A stretch of DNA of 40,520 nt from Opitutaceae bacterium (GCA_947474995.1 CANJNJ010000034.1:1-40520); one strand, 5' to 3'. Counted from the stretch's first letter, positions 7,925 through 16,504 are shown. Made by a program: numbers and translations. The notes: a model not told the origin generated them from the sequence alone.

Positions 7925-8028
7925 TGCGTCGGTTGGTAGCCGAGCACCGCGCGCGGGTCAAAAGAAAGGTGCGGCGGTTGGAAATCCCAGCTCTTCGCGC
8001 CAACGTCCATTTCGTAAAGCCGCAACGG

Positions 8029-8112
8029 TAGGGACGGCGCTCCGAGCCGTCCGGGTGAAAACGTGGCATATTTCGATCGGTCAGGGCGGACGCCTGCGGA
8101 GAGGCGTCCCTA
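8029..8112. repeat. dispersed palindromic repeat, copy 1 (TAGGGACG family)
   Basis: TAGGGACG at 8029-8036 is inverted as CGTCCCTA at 8105-8112, with nested GC-rich arms (GACGGCGCTCCGAGCCGTC and GGACGCCTGCGGAGAGGCGT). The right-hand 25 or so bases are identical to the copy after the cytochrome gene at 26296-26346. The rnhB stop codon (8110-8112) lies inside the terminal repeat, so the element supplies the stop. About 80 further bases up to 7925 hold nothing recognisable. Confidence 0.8.
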
Positions 8113-8865
8113 CCCGCCGAGGAAATCCATCTGCGCCGGGTCGACCCGCACGGCGAAAAGTTTGCGCAGGAAAATGTCCCGGTGGTGCACGCAACGACCG
8201 AGCCGCAGGACGGCCTCGCGGTGCTCTTCGGTGCCGTAGCCCTTGTGCTGCGCGAAACCGTAGCCGGGAAATTTCGCGTCGAGTTCGGTCATCATCCGAT
8301 CCCGGGTCACCTTCGCGACAATCGACGCCATCGCGATGCAGAGCGAACGCGCGTCACCATGGACGAACGCCGTGTGCGGATAGGGAAAACTGCGCAGCGG
8401 CAAGCCATCGATCATCACGCGGGCCGAGACGAGCGGCCGGAATTTGGCCCGCTCTTCGACGCTGGAAAAGAGGTCGGGCTCATCGCGGCGCTCGAATACC
8501 TCCGGCGGATGAATGCCGCCCAAGGCGCGCCGCATCGCCAGCTTGGTCGCGCCCAGAATATTCAGCTGCTCAATCTCCCCCACGTCCGCCACGCCAAAGT
8601 TCGCGTGAATCTGGCCCCCCAGGGCGAGCTGCTCGAATTCGGCCCACAATTCCTCGCGCTGCGCCGCGGTCAGCACCTTCGAGTCATTTACCCGGCTACT
8701 CTTGGTCGTGGCCCAGCGCCCCTCGAGAAACTCGCGGTTGACCAGCACCGCCGCCGCCACCACCGGTCCGGCCAGCGCCCCGCGGCCAGCCTCATCGACC
8801 CCGATGAGGCTGGTCACTCCCTTGATCTGCTTCAGATCGAAGCCGCGCAGTTGCCGGCGTTTCAT
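8110..8865 (-). CDS. rnhB: ribonuclease HII
   Basis: 251 residues. RNase HII hydrolyses RNA in RNA-DNA hybrids and nicks at single embedded ribonucleotides, starting excision repair in the cytoplasm. The active-site motif GVDEAGRGALAGPVVAAAV holds Asp24 and Glu25. NDSKVL, FVHGDARSLCIAMASIVAKVTRDR and the substrate-binding segment GYGFAQHKGYGT are typical. An internal stretch near HPPEVFERRDEPDLFSSVEERAKF is longer than in compact homologues. It lies 7 bases downstream of rnhC and is surely co-transcribed with it. The stop codon lies in a dispersed repeat. Confidence 0.96.
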   Translation of the reverse strand: MKRRQLRGFDLKQIKGVTSLIGVDEAGRGALAGPVVAAAVLVNREFLEGRWATTKSSRVNDSKVLTAAQREELWAEFEQLALGGQIHANFGVADVGEIEQLNILGATKLAMRRALGGIHPPEVFERRDEPDLFSSVEERAKFRPLVSARVMIDGLPLRSFPYPHTAFVHGDARSLCIAMASIVAKVTRDRMMTELDAKFPGYGFAQHKGYGTEEHREAVLRLGRCVHHRDIFLRKLFAVRVDPAQMDFLGG

Positions 8866-8872
8866 ACGCGCC

Positions 8873-9883
8873 TCAGTGCCATTCGACCTTTTCCCGCGGT
8901 TCGGGGAGGGGCAGTTCGCCGAGCTTGCCCGCCGCCGCGACCACCTCGTAGGCCGTGCGAAAATGCAGCTTGGCGAAGTCGCCGAGCGCCCGCACGCCGA
9001 AGCGCTCGATGATTTGATGCGCCTGCTCTTTCACGAGCGGGCCGGCGCCCTTCTGCAACTTCGTGCCAAAGCTCTTCGACAGCGTGTGCATCTGGCGGAC
9101 GAACTCCGCCCGGGCCACGACCGACGCCGCCGCGACCACCGGATCCTCTTCGGCCTTGGTCCGCATCCGCAGCTCGAAGCCCTCGACCTTTTTCTTCGCC
9201 AATTCGCGCTGCACGAGCGGTTGCTTCGTAAACTGGTCCAGCAGCCCCCACGGCACGCGCTTCACCGTGAGCGCCTGCTCGAGCGCGGTGGCGTGCTGCC
9301 AAGCGAGCAACCGGTTGAGGTTCGCGCCGGGCCGGGACATCAGCTCGTTGTACTTCGGCATGCCGCAAAAGCAGGTCCGCGCGACGGCCCCGCGCGTTTC
9401 GCGAATCAATTTGTCGAGTTTGATAATCTGGTTCTCCGCGATCTTCTTCGAGTCCTGCACGCCCGCCTTGCGCCAGGCCTCGATGGCACTCTTGTCGGCG
9501 ATGACGGTCGCCGCGATCACCGGGCCGAAGAAGTCGCCCTTGCCGCTTTCGTCGAGTCCGGCGTGCGACTCGAACCAGTCGGGGTGCAACACTTCATCGT
9601 AGCCCAGCTTGGCCGCGCCGATCACCTCGGGCTCGAGCGTCATGGTGACGAACTCTTCCGTGCCTTTGCCCGCGATGACCACCTTGCCGCTGGTGTAGGC
9701 CGCCACGTTGGTTTTCAAATGGTCGGCCTTGAAGGCGAAGCGCGTGTAGGCGATCTCAAACGGAGTCCAGCCGCGCTCGACGAGGATGGCGCGCAGCTTG
9801 TCCATCTGGGCGTCGTCGAGCTTCGCGGTGTAGGACGCGATTTTCTTGGGCGGCTCGGGCTCTTCGGCGCTGTTCTTGGACAT
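8873..9883 (-). CDS. rnhC: ribonuclease HIII
   Basis: 336 residues. RNase HIII is a type 2 RNase H with an extra N-terminal TBP-like substrate-binding domain (about 15-85, with GWTPFEIAYTRFAFKAD and VVIAGKGTEEFV). The catalytic domain has Asp111 and Glu112 in AGLDESGKGDFFGPVIAA, the family-specific QDSKKI, and VAAASVVARAEFV. The ATG at 9883 (MSKNSAEEPEPPKKI) was chosen over an upstream start that would add a hydrophobic leader unsuited to a nuclease. It is the first gene of the rnhC-rnhB pair and diverges from mutY across a repeat-rich spacer. Confidence 0.95.
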   Translation of the reverse strand: MSKNSAEEPEPPKKIASYTAKLDDAQMDKLRAILVERGWTPFEIAYTRFAFKADHLKTNVAAYTSGKVVIAGKGTEEFVTMTLEPEVIGAAKLGYDEVLHPDWFESHAGLDESGKGDFFGPVIAATVIADKSAIEAWRKAGVQDSKKIAENQIIKLDKLIRETRGAVARTCFCGMPKYNELMSRPGANLNRLLAWQHATALEQALTVKRVPWGLLDQFTKQPLVQRELAKKKVEGFELRMRTKAEEDPVVAAASVVARAEFVRQMHTLSKSFGTKLQKGAGPLVKEQAHQIIERFGVRALGDFAKLHFRTAYEVVAAAGKLGELPLPEPREKVEWH

Positions 9884-9972
9884 CAGAGGATAGATGGTCA
9901 CAAAAACGCAGAAAAACACCCGAAAAATCACCGCAACCTAAGGTCGGCGCCGTTTTGCGCTACTTTCTGGGT

Positions 9973-10055
9973 GAATCCCTCCTTTTCGCGGGGATTCGAG
10001 GGAGGGCCGGGCTCCGGCGAGGCCGGACGACAGATTACGCCGAGGCCGGCCCTCC
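9973..10055. repeat. nested inverted repeats upstream of mutY
   Basis: GAATCCC (9973-9979) is inverted as GGGATTC (9991-9997). GGAGGGCCGG (10001-10010) is inverted perfectly as CCGGCCCTCC (10046-10055) with a further GGCCGG between. The element fills most of the rnhC-mutY spacer and may carry or mask promoter signals. Confidence 0.65.
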
Positions 10056-10100
10056 TCTTTGGTTGCGGCTCCGCCGCGCTATGCCTTTTCCTGCCCGTTC

Positions 10101-11141
10101 GTGGCAACGTCATCCTCCCCTTCCCTCCGTCCACGGCGCGGCGCATTTCAAACCGCCCTGCGCACGTGGTATCAGGCCCACGCGCGAGAATTGCCGTGGC
10201 GCGAGGCCCCGTCGCTCTACAAGACCGTCGTCAGCGAGTTCATGCTGCAGCAGACGCAGGTGAAAACGGTGCTGCCCTATTTTGCGCGTTGGCTGGAAGC
10301 GCTGCCGGATTTTGCCGCGTTGGCCGCGAGCCCGCCCGACCGGGTCCTGAAACTTTGGGAAGGGCTCGGCTATTACTCGCGCGCCCGCAATCTCCACCGC
10401 CTCGCGCAGGAAATCGTCGCGCAGCCCACCCTTCCCCGCACCGTCGAAGCCTGGCGCGAACTGGCGGGAGTCGGGCCCTACACGGCCGCCGCCATCACCA
10501 GCATCGCTTTCGAGGCGCCGGAGGCCTGCGTCGACGGCAACGTCGTGCGGATTCTCGCCCGCCTCACCGCCGACCGCACCTCGTTTCGCGATTCCGCCAG
10601 CGCCGCCAAGGCCTACACCGGGCTCGCCCAGTCGTTGGTGCCGGCCACCGGACCGGGCGATCACAACCAGGCGATGATGGAACTCGGCGCCACGGTTTGC
10701 CTCCGGCACAATCCACGTTGCGCGGAATGCCCGGTGCGAAAATTCTGCGCGGCGGCGAAGCAGGGCACGCCGGAGGACTTCCCCCGCCTCGCCCCGAAAG
10801 CGATCGAGCAGCGCCAGCTCGTGCGCGTCTGGTGCGAACACAACCAGGCCCTGCTCCTGCATCGCGCGTCCGCCAGCGCCCGGCGCTTTGCGAACATCCA
10901 CGAGTTGCCCCTCGCCCAGCAACTGGGCCTGGCCGACACGCTCGCCGCCCACGGCAAACTGCTCAGCCGCCACCGTCGCGCCATCACGCGCTTTCAAATC
11001 ACCGAATCGATCCATGCGGCGCCGGCACCGCGCCAGCGCCTCGCCCCGGATCTCGTCTGGGTCCCGTTCGACCAGCTCGACACCATCACCCTCTCTGGCC
11101 CGCACCGTCGCTGGATTCGCGCCATCCTCGCCGGGAAGTAG
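10101..11141 (+). CDS. mutY: A/G-specific adenine DNA glycosylase
   Basis: About 346 residues. MutY removes adenine mispaired with 8-oxoguanine. The catalytic Glu lies in SEFMLQQTQVKTV, the helix-hairpin-helix is ELAGVGPYTAAAI and the catalytic Asp is in ACVDGNVVRIL. The iron-sulfur loop CLRHNPRCAECPVRKFC has the C-x6-C-x2-C-x5-C spacing for a [4Fe-4S] cluster. The C-terminal region (about 240-346) is the NUDIX-like 8-oxoG recognition domain. The start is uncertain. GTG at 10101 places the usual 15-25 residues before the conserved WY, while an in-frame TTG at 10059 would begin at the edge of the upstream inverted repeat. No in-frame ATG fits. Confidence 0.93.
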   Translation: MATSSSPSLRPRRGAFQTALRTWYQAHARELPWREAPSLYKTVVSEFMLQQTQVKTVLPYFARWLEALPDFAALAASPPDRVLKLWEGLGYYSRARNLHRLAQEIVAQPTLPRTVEAWRELAGVGPYTAAAITSIAFEAPEACVDGNVVRILARLTADRTSFRDSASAAKAYTGLAQSLVPATGPGDHNQAMMELGATVCLRHNPRCAECPVRKFCAAAKQGTPEDFPRLAPKAIEQRQLVRVWCEHNQALLLHRASASARRFANIHELPLAQQLGLADTLAAHGKLLSRHRRAITRFQITESIHAAPAPRQRLAPDLVWVPFDQLDTITLSGPHRRWIRAILAGK

Positions 11142-11183
11142 CGCCGGGCGGAAACCGGCGTCGGGCAAAAAAAGCGCCGATTA

Positions 11184-11235
11184 ATTCAGCAGCCAGAAAG
11201 CCATGAACCCATTCCCGGCTTCTTGGCGGCTGAAT
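11184..11235. repeat. inverted repeat, ATTCAGC-GCCAGAA family copy 1
   Basis: ATTCAGC (11184-11190) and the following GCCAGAAAGCC are inverted as GGCTTCTTGGC and GCTGAAT (11229-11235), between the convergent mutY and isomerase genes. The same unit recurs at 36046-36121. Confidence 0.6.
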
Positions 11236-11261
11236 CGATCTCCGGGCTTCGTCGCGGGCCG

Positions 11262-12203
11262 CTATCCCATCAACGCTTCAATCCGCAGCTTCGACGCCTT
11301 TACCTCGTCGACCGTAATCCGCGGCCCAAACTCAATCGTGAGCAAATGTTCCGGGCGCCAGAATTCGCTGATCATCTTGAAATCGATGTGCCCGGAGCCA
11401 ACCGCCTGGTGGTCCTGCCCCTGCGCGCTCACGTCGTGAAGGTGAAAACCCATCAGCCGACTGCGCATTTTTTCGAGATGCTGCCGATGATTGAGCAGGC
11501 CCATGCCTTCCTTGATGTCGGCGTGACCGGTGTCGTGCCAGTAACCGACCGGAGCCGTCGGCGGCAGTCCGGCGAGGAAATCGGCGTAGTCCCCATCGAG
11601 CGGAAGCTCTTCGAATTTTTCGCGATTTTCGAAGCCGAGCTTCACGCCCTTCTGCGTGGCGTAGTCAAAGATTTCGGCGACGCTCGCCTTGGTCCGCTCC
11701 CAAAAGGGTCCCATCCGCTTGCGCAGCTTGACCATGGATTTCTCCAAGAGGGCGTGATACGATTTGTCCTCGGGCGTCCGACCCGCGTCCGGATTGTCGC
11801 GCAGGTAGTTGCGGAGGTTGCGGGCTGGGTTGAACCAGAAGAATTGGACGCTCCCCAAATGACAAACCAGTGCCCGCGCCTTCATTTGCGCGGCAAAATC
11901 CAGCGAGCGCTTGGTATGCCGGAGCCATTGGTCATGCTCCCGGTAGTCCTTGGACGAAGGTTCGAAGAGGTTGGGCGCGGCCTGCACCACCCCCGTGGGC
12001 AATGGGCAAAAGTTATGCGTCGAAGAGACCTTTACCACGCCCTCTTCCACCGCCTTCAAAATGCCGGGCACAAGCGTGATTCTAACGCCGTGGCTGAGCT
12101 CGACATACTCAAATCCCAAGGCCGCCATCTCGCGCAACATGGCATAACCGTCGGAGTGACGGTGGGAACACCAGCTGGTGGAAAGGGCGAGTATCGGCTT
12201 CAC
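11262..12203 (-). CDS. sugar phosphate isomerase/epimerase-like TIM-barrel protein
   Basis: 313 residues with the AP-endonuclease-2/xylose-isomerase-like TIM-barrel pattern. MLREMAALGFEYVELSHG near the N-terminus, ALVCHLGSVQFF, GVKLGFENREKFEELPLD (metal Glu), GYWHDTGHADIKEG and GFHLHDVSAQGQDHQAVGSGHIDF supply the usual His, Glu and Asp metal ligands of the family. LLTIEFGPRITVDEVKAS closes the barrel. The substrate cannot be told from sequence. It stands alone, converging on mutY, and the head of the gene faces the rpsU terminator. The start ATG at 12203 gives MKPILALSTSWCSHRH, a normal beta-1 strand. Confidence 0.85.
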   Translation of the reverse strand: MKPILALSTSWCSHRHSDGYAMLREMAALGFEYVELSHGVRITLVPGILKAVEEGVVKVSSTHNFCPLPTGVVQAAPNLFEPSSKDYREHDQWLRHTKRSLDFAAQMKARALVCHLGSVQFFWFNPARNLRNYLRDNPDAGRTPEDKSYHALLEKSMVKLRKRMGPFWERTKASVAEIFDYATQKGVKLGFENREKFEELPLDGDYADFLAGLPPTAPVGYWHDTGHADIKEGMGLLNHRQHLEKMRSRLMGFHLHDVSAQGQDHQAVGSGHIDFKMISEFWRPEHLLTIEFGPRITVDEVKASKLRIEALMG

Positions 12204-12261
12204 GCGGCGGCGGATGGTGACGAACGAAACAAGTCCAAGTTGCTCAAAATGATGCTACTTG

Positions 12262-12297
12262 CAACAAAAAGCCGCACCCCGATTACGGAGGTGCGGC
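12262..12297 (-). terminator. Rho-independent terminator of rpsU
   Basis: On the minus strand GCCGCACC (12290-12297) pairs perfectly with GGTGCGGC (12271-12278), followed directly by TTTTTG. It lies about 30 bases after the rpsU stop. Confidence 0.85.
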
Positions 12298-12326
12298 GAA
12301 AGTCTGCCACGCAAAGGCGCGAAGCC

Positions 12327-12524
12327 TTATTCGGCGTAGCGGCGGCGCAGCATCTGGGTAAAGGCCTGAACCTTATCCTTGCGGCGACGCTTCTCGCAGG
12401 GCTTCTCAAAGTAGCGCTTCGCGCGCGTGCCTTTGATGATATTCTCGCGATCGAGCTTCTTCTTCATCCGGCGTAGGGCGCGGTCGATAGGCTCGTTCTT
12501 GCGGATCTTGATTTCGATGGACAT
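12327..12524 (-). CDS. rpsU: 30S ribosomal protein bS21
   Basis: 65 residues, very basic, with the bS21 signature MSIEIKIRKNEPIDRALRRM and the following KKLDRENIIKGTRAKRYFEK. It binds the 30S platform near the anti-Shine-Dalgarno region and aids initiation. It is a monocistronic gene with its own strong terminator and divergent from dnaE. The C-terminus RRKDKVQAFTQMLRRRYAE is typical of the longer bS21 form. Confidence 0.96.
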   Translation of the reverse strand: MSIEIKIRKNEPIDRALRRMKKKLDRENIIKGTRAKRYFEKPCEKRRRKDKVQAFTQMLRRRYAE

Positions 12525-12566
12525 GTGGACGAACTCGGAGACGGGTTTGGTGAAAGGAAAAGCTGG

Positions 12567-12597
12567 TTAATAGGCCAAGGCCCAATGGACGCGTCAA
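12567..12597 (-). promoter_or_regulatory. candidate promoter of rpsU
   Basis: On the minus strand TTGACG (12592-12597) and TATTAA (12567-12572) are separated by 19 bases, about 45 bases before the rpsU start. The boxes are good but the spacing is longer than ideal. Confidence 0.35.
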
Positions 12598-12651
12598 TGG
12601 CAATTTTGCCCCCGCCAAAGGCGGGGGGATGACCAAGGATCAATGTCCCAT

Positions 12652-12741
12652 GACCAATGTTCAAGGTTCAAGGTCCATGGCCTAAGCTGCAAAGGCGGCA
12701 ACAGCCTGCCGAATTGGTCATTGAACCTTGAACCTTGGTCA
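12652..12741. repeat. inverted heptad-type repeat in the rpsU-dnaE spacer
   Basis: GACCAATGTTCAAGGTTCAA (from 12652) is answered by TTGAACCTTGAACCTTGGTC (ending at 12740), giving arms of about 25 bases with few mismatches. A further C-rich hairpin (CCCCCGCC, AAA, GGCGGGGG) lies at 12609-12627. The 278-bp spacer holds no gene. Confidence 0.75.
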
Positions 12742-12802
12742 TTTGCCGCCGGCATTTCCCTCCTTGCGCGCGTGCCGCGAAGCCATTCCTTGAACGTCAT
12801 CC

Positions 12803-15800
12803 GTGCCGTCCGTCGACAAGAACTTCGTCCATCTCCACGTCCACTCCGATTACAGCCTCCTCGATGGCTGCTGTCGCATTGACCGGCTGATGGATCGCGC
12901 GGGCGAGCTGGGCATGGGGGCGCTGGCCATCACCGACCACGGCAATCTTTACGGCGCGATCGAGTTCTACAATCAGGCGAAAGCAAAAGGCATCAAGCCG
13001 CTGATCGGCTGTGAACTTTACCTCGTGGAGACGTCCCGGCTCGAAAAGAACGGCCGCTCGGACGAAGGAAAATCGATCTTCCACCTTGGCCTGCTCGCGC
13101 AAAATCTCACCGGATATCAAAATCTCCTCAAGCTCGTCTCGGACGCGCACCTCCGGGGCTTTTACTACAAACCGCGCACGGATATTGAGACGCTGGCCCG
13201 CCATGCCAAGGGGTTGATCGGTTTCACCGGCTGCCTGGCGTCACTCGTCCCGCAACGGCTGCTCGACGATCGCTACGAGGAAGCGCGCCGCGCGTGCGGC
13301 CGTTTCGTGGAAATCTTCGGCCGCGAAAATTACTTCGTCGAAATCCAGGACCACGGCATTCCCGAACAGCGAAAAATCATCCCCGGGCTGCTCAAGCTCG
13401 CGGAAGAGTTCAACCTCAAGGTCATCTGCACCAATGACGTTCACTACGTCCGTTCGCAGGACGCGGGACCGCACGACACCATGCTCTGCATCCAGACGGG
13501 CGCGAAGCTCGAGGATGAAAAGCGGATGCGCTTCGACGGCACGCAATTTTACCTGAAGTCGCGTGACGAGATGGCGAAAATTTTCGCCGAAGTTCCCGAG
13601 TCGCTCACGAACACCCAGCTCGTCGCCGAAATGTGCGACCTGACCATCCCGTTCCCGAAGGGCAGCGAGCGCTATCCGAAATATCCCCTGCCGCCGGAAA
13701 TCAAAACGGATCGCGCCGGTTACCTGCGCGACCTGTGCATCGTCGGCCTGAAAAAGCGCTACGGCGTCGACTACGACGAGGGCAAGAAGATTGCCGACGT
13801 GCCCGCCGATGCCACGGCCAAAGACGGGCAGACCCTCGCCCGCGCCCTCGTCGAGCGCCTCGATTTCGAACTCTCCATCATTACGAAGACCGGGTTCATC
13901 GACTACTTTCTCGTCGTCTGGGATTTCATCGACTGGGCCCGGCAGCACGGCATTCCCGTTGGCCCCGGCCGCGGCTCCGGCGCCGGCTGCATCGTCGCTT
14001 ATCTGCTTGGCATTACCAATCTCGATCCGCTGCGGTTCAAGCTGCTCTTCGAGCGCTTCCTCAATCCCGAGCGCGTTTCTCCGCCGGACTTCGACATCGA
14101 CTTCTGCATGCGCCGGCGCGGCGAGGTCATCGACTACGTCCGAAAAAAATACGGCAACGACTGCGTCGCCAACATCATCACCTACGGCACGCTCGGCGCC
14201 AAGATGGTCATCCGCGACGTCTCGCGCGTGCACAACCTCCCCTACGCCGAGGCCGATCGCCTGGCCAAGATGATTCCCGACGAGCTGAACATCACGCTCG
14301 AGACGGCGGTCGCCAAATCCGCCGAACTGCGCGACGAGGTGGCGCGAAATCCCGTCGCGAAAAAGATCTTCGATCAGGCGCTGGTCCTCGAAGGCATGGT
14401 CCGCAACACCGGCAAGCACGCCGCCGGCATCATCATCACGGATCGGCCGCTCGAGGAATTTGTCCCGCTCACCGAGCAGGAAGGCGACGTCACGGTGCAG
14501 TACGACATGAACGCCGTGGGCAAACTCGGCCTGCTGAAGATGGACTTCCTCGGCCTCAAGACGCTCACCGTCATCGCCGACGCGGTGGACAACATTCGCC
14601 GGTCCGCGGACCCGAAGTTCGACATCGAGACCATCCCGCTCGAGGACGCGAAAACCTTCGCGCTGCTCAACTCCGGCCGCACGACCGGCGTGTTTCAGCT
14701 GGAATCCGGCGGCATGCAAAACCTCTGCCGTCAGATCGGGCTCTCGAGCATCGACGAAATCGTCGCGCTCATCGCGCTCTTCCGCCCCGGTCCGATGGAG
14801 TGGATCCCCGACTACATCCGCGGGAAAAAAGATCCCAGCACCGTCCGGTTTCCCCACAAGCTCCTCGAGGAGGTCTGCCGCGAAACGTACGGCGTGATGG
14901 TCTATCAGGAGCAAGTGATGGAGGCCGCCAAGATTATCGCCGGCTACACCCTCGGTGGCGCCGACATGCTCCGCCGCGCCATGGGCAAAAAAGACGCCGA
15001 GGCCATGGCGAAGGAACGCGCCAAATTCGTCGAGGGCGCGAAGCGCGTGAACAACATCGACGAGAAAACCTCCGACGCGATCTTCGACATCCTCAACAAA
15101 TTCGCCGGCTACGGTTTCAACAAGTCCCACTCGGCGGCCTACGCGATCCTCAGCTACCAGACCGGTTTCCTGAAGGCGAACTACCCGGTGCAGTTCATGG
15201 CCGCGACGCTCAGCTCCGAGCTCGGCAACTCCGAAAAAGTCTCCCATTTCGTCGCCGAGTGCGAGGCCATGGGATTGAAGGTGCTGGGGCCGGATGTGAA
15301 TGAGAGCCGGGAGATGTTCACGCCGGTGTTTCGCGGCGCGGCGCCGCGCGTTGAAAGTTTAAAGGCTAAGGCCGAAAGCCCAGCCAACGGAGGCGGAGCT
15401 TCCACTTTCCCCCTTCTCCCTCACTCCACCCAAACCGAAACGGCGATTCGGTTCGGACTGGCGGGCGTAAAGGGCGTCGGGGAACAGGCCGCGCAAAAAA
15501 TCATCGAAGAGGGGGAAGCCCGCGGGCCGTTCAAGGACTTCGAGGATTTCATCACCCGCGTCGACGCGCGTGCGCTCAACAAGCGGGTGCTCGAACACCT
15601 CGTGAAAACGGGCGCCTTTGATTTCAGCGGCGCCTCGCGCAAGAAGCTCTTTGAAGGCATCGACGGGGCCTTGTCTGCCGCGAGCGCCACCGCCCGCGAC
15701 AAAGCCGCCGGCCAGCACAGCTTCCTCGATATGCTGGCGGAATCGCCTTCGGCAATTCCGGCGGTTGCCAACGTCCCGCGCCCAACGCCCCATTCGTCGG

Positions 15801-16504
15801 CAGACGACGACTTCACCTCGGCCGAACGCCTGGCGTTCGAGAAGGAACTCCTCGGCTTCTACGTCACCGGTCACCCCATGAGCGTCTATACGGGGCTCGC
15901 CGAGGCGATCGACACGTTTCCCGTCGAGGAACTGCTGCAGCAGGCCGACCGCGCGGAGTTCCGGCTCTGCGGCATCGCCAGCAATCTCACAAAGAAACTG
16001 GCGAAGAAGGACAACCGGCCGTGGGTGGCGTTCACGCTGGCGACGAAGAAGGCGTCGCTCCCGCTAAACATGTTTGCCGACGCCTACGCCGCGCATGGCC
16101 AGAACCTGGCGGAAAACGCGCTCATCCTCGTCCAAGGCAACATCCTCGTGAACCAGGAAGGCGCCCGCATCAACGTGAAGGAGTGCTATCCGATCGATGC
16201 CCAGGTCGCCGGTCTCGTCCGCAAGGTCACCTGGCTGCTGCACCCCGACCACCGCGAGTTGCCAGGCTTCCTGCGCCAACTCCGCGAAACGCTCAACCAA
16301 CAGGTGGGCGACACCCGCGTGGAACTCGCCTTCGTTTTCGCCGATCGCGCCGCGCCCATCGCCGAGGTCAGCAACGCGCTCACCTGGAAAATCAACGCGC
16401 CGTCCTTTCAAATCCTGCGCGCCCACCCCGCCGTCGCCGGCGTGCAAATCGAAACGAGACGCCTCGAACTCAAGCAGGACCGCCGCTGGGCGAAACGGGC
16501 GTAG
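12803..16504 (+). CDS. dnaE: DNA polymerase III alpha subunit
   Basis: 1233 residues, the replicative polymerase catalytic subunit. The N-terminal PHP domain begins FVHLHVHSDYSLLDG. The polymerase core has GPGRGSGAGCIVAYLLGI and the catalytic aspartates in PPDFDIDFC. The fingers and thumb region has YGVMVYQEQVMEAAKIIAGY and GYGFNKSHSAAYAILSYQTG. The tandem helix-hairpin-helix region has IRFGLAGVKGVGEQAAQKI, followed by an OB-fold (FRLCGIASNLTKKLAKKD). The start is GTG at 12803, and no in-frame ATG lies nearby. An insertion of about 35 residues between VNESREMFTPVF and IRFGLAGVKGVG (about residues 845-880) is not expected in the family and is encoded by repeat-like DNA. The gene diverges from rpsU. 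Confidence 0.97.
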   Translation: MPSVDKNFVHLHVHSDYSLLDGCCRIDRLMDRAGELGMGALAITDHGNLYGAIEFYNQAKAKGIKPLIGCELYLVETSRLEKNGRSDEGKSIFHLGLLAQNLTGYQNLLKLVSDAHLRGFYYKPRTDIETLARHAKGLIGFTGCLASLVPQRLLDDRYEEARRACGRFVEIFGRENYFVEIQDHGIPEQRKIIPGLLKLAEEFNLKVICTNDVHYVRSQDAGPHDTMLCIQTGAKLEDEKRMRFDGTQFYLKSRDEMAKIFAEVPESLTNTQLVAEMCDLTIPFPKGSERYPKYPLPPEIKTDRAGYLRDLCIVGLKKRYGVDYDEGKKIADVPADATAKDGQTLARALVERLDFELSIITKTGFIDYFLVVWDFIDWARQHGIPVGPGRGSGAGCIVAYLLGITNLDPLRFKLLFERFLNPERVSPPDFDIDFCMRRRGEVIDYVRKKYGNDCVANIITYGTLGAKMVIRDVSRVHNLPYAEADRLAKMIPDELNITLETAVAKSAELRDEVARNPVAKKIFDQALVLEGMVRNTGKHAAGIIITDRPLEEFVPLTEQEGDVTVQYDMNAVGKLGLLKMDFLGLKTLTVIADAVDNIRRSADPKFDIETIPLEDAKTFALLNSGRTTGVFQLESGGMQNLCRQIGLSSIDEIVALIALFRPGPMEWIPDYIRGKKDPSTVRFPHKLLEEVCRETYGVMVYQEQVMEAAKIIAGYTLGGADMLRRAMGKKDAEAMAKERAKFVEGAKRVNNIDEKTSDAIFDILNKFAGYGFNKSHSAAYAILSYQTGFLKANYPVQFMAATLSSELGNSEKVSHFVAECEAMGLKVLGPDVNESREMFTPVFRGAAPRVESLKAKAESPANGGGASTFPLLPHSTQTETAIRFGLAGVKGVGEQAAQKIIEEGEARGPFKDFEDFITRVDARALNKRVLEHLVKTGAFDFSGASRKKLFEGIDGALSAASATARDKAAGQHSFLDMLAESPSAIPAVANVPRPTPHSSADDDFTSAERLAFEKELLGFYVTGHPMSVYTGLAEAIDTFPVEELLQQADRAEFRLCGIASNLTKKLAKKDNRPWVAFTLATKKASLPLNMFADAYAAHGQNLAENALILVQGNILVNQEGARINVKECYPIDAQVAGLVRKVTWLLHPDHRELPGFLRQLRETLNQQVGDTRVELAFVFADRAAPIAEVSNALTWKINAPSFQILRAHPAVAGVQIETRRLELKQDRRWAKRA
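15345..15430. repeat. repeat-like in-frame insertion inside dnaE
   Basis: GTTGAAAGTTTAAAGGC near 15350 matches the heptad units seen between genes elsewhere in the window. It is followed by GCTAAGGCCGAAAGCC and a CT-rich tract. It encodes RVESLKAKAESPANGGGAST, a low-complexity linker between conserved DnaE blocks, and the reading frame is kept. Confidence 0.6.

Noticed and set aside
12652-12741. CRISPR-like repeat array
   Set aside because: The units are inverted heptads with no evenly spaced unique spacers, and no cas gene is seen. The same holds for the other repeat regions.
13241-15247. 668-codon minus-strand open frame
   Set aside because: It is antisense to the conserved core of dnaE, with acidic low-complexity composition and no motif.
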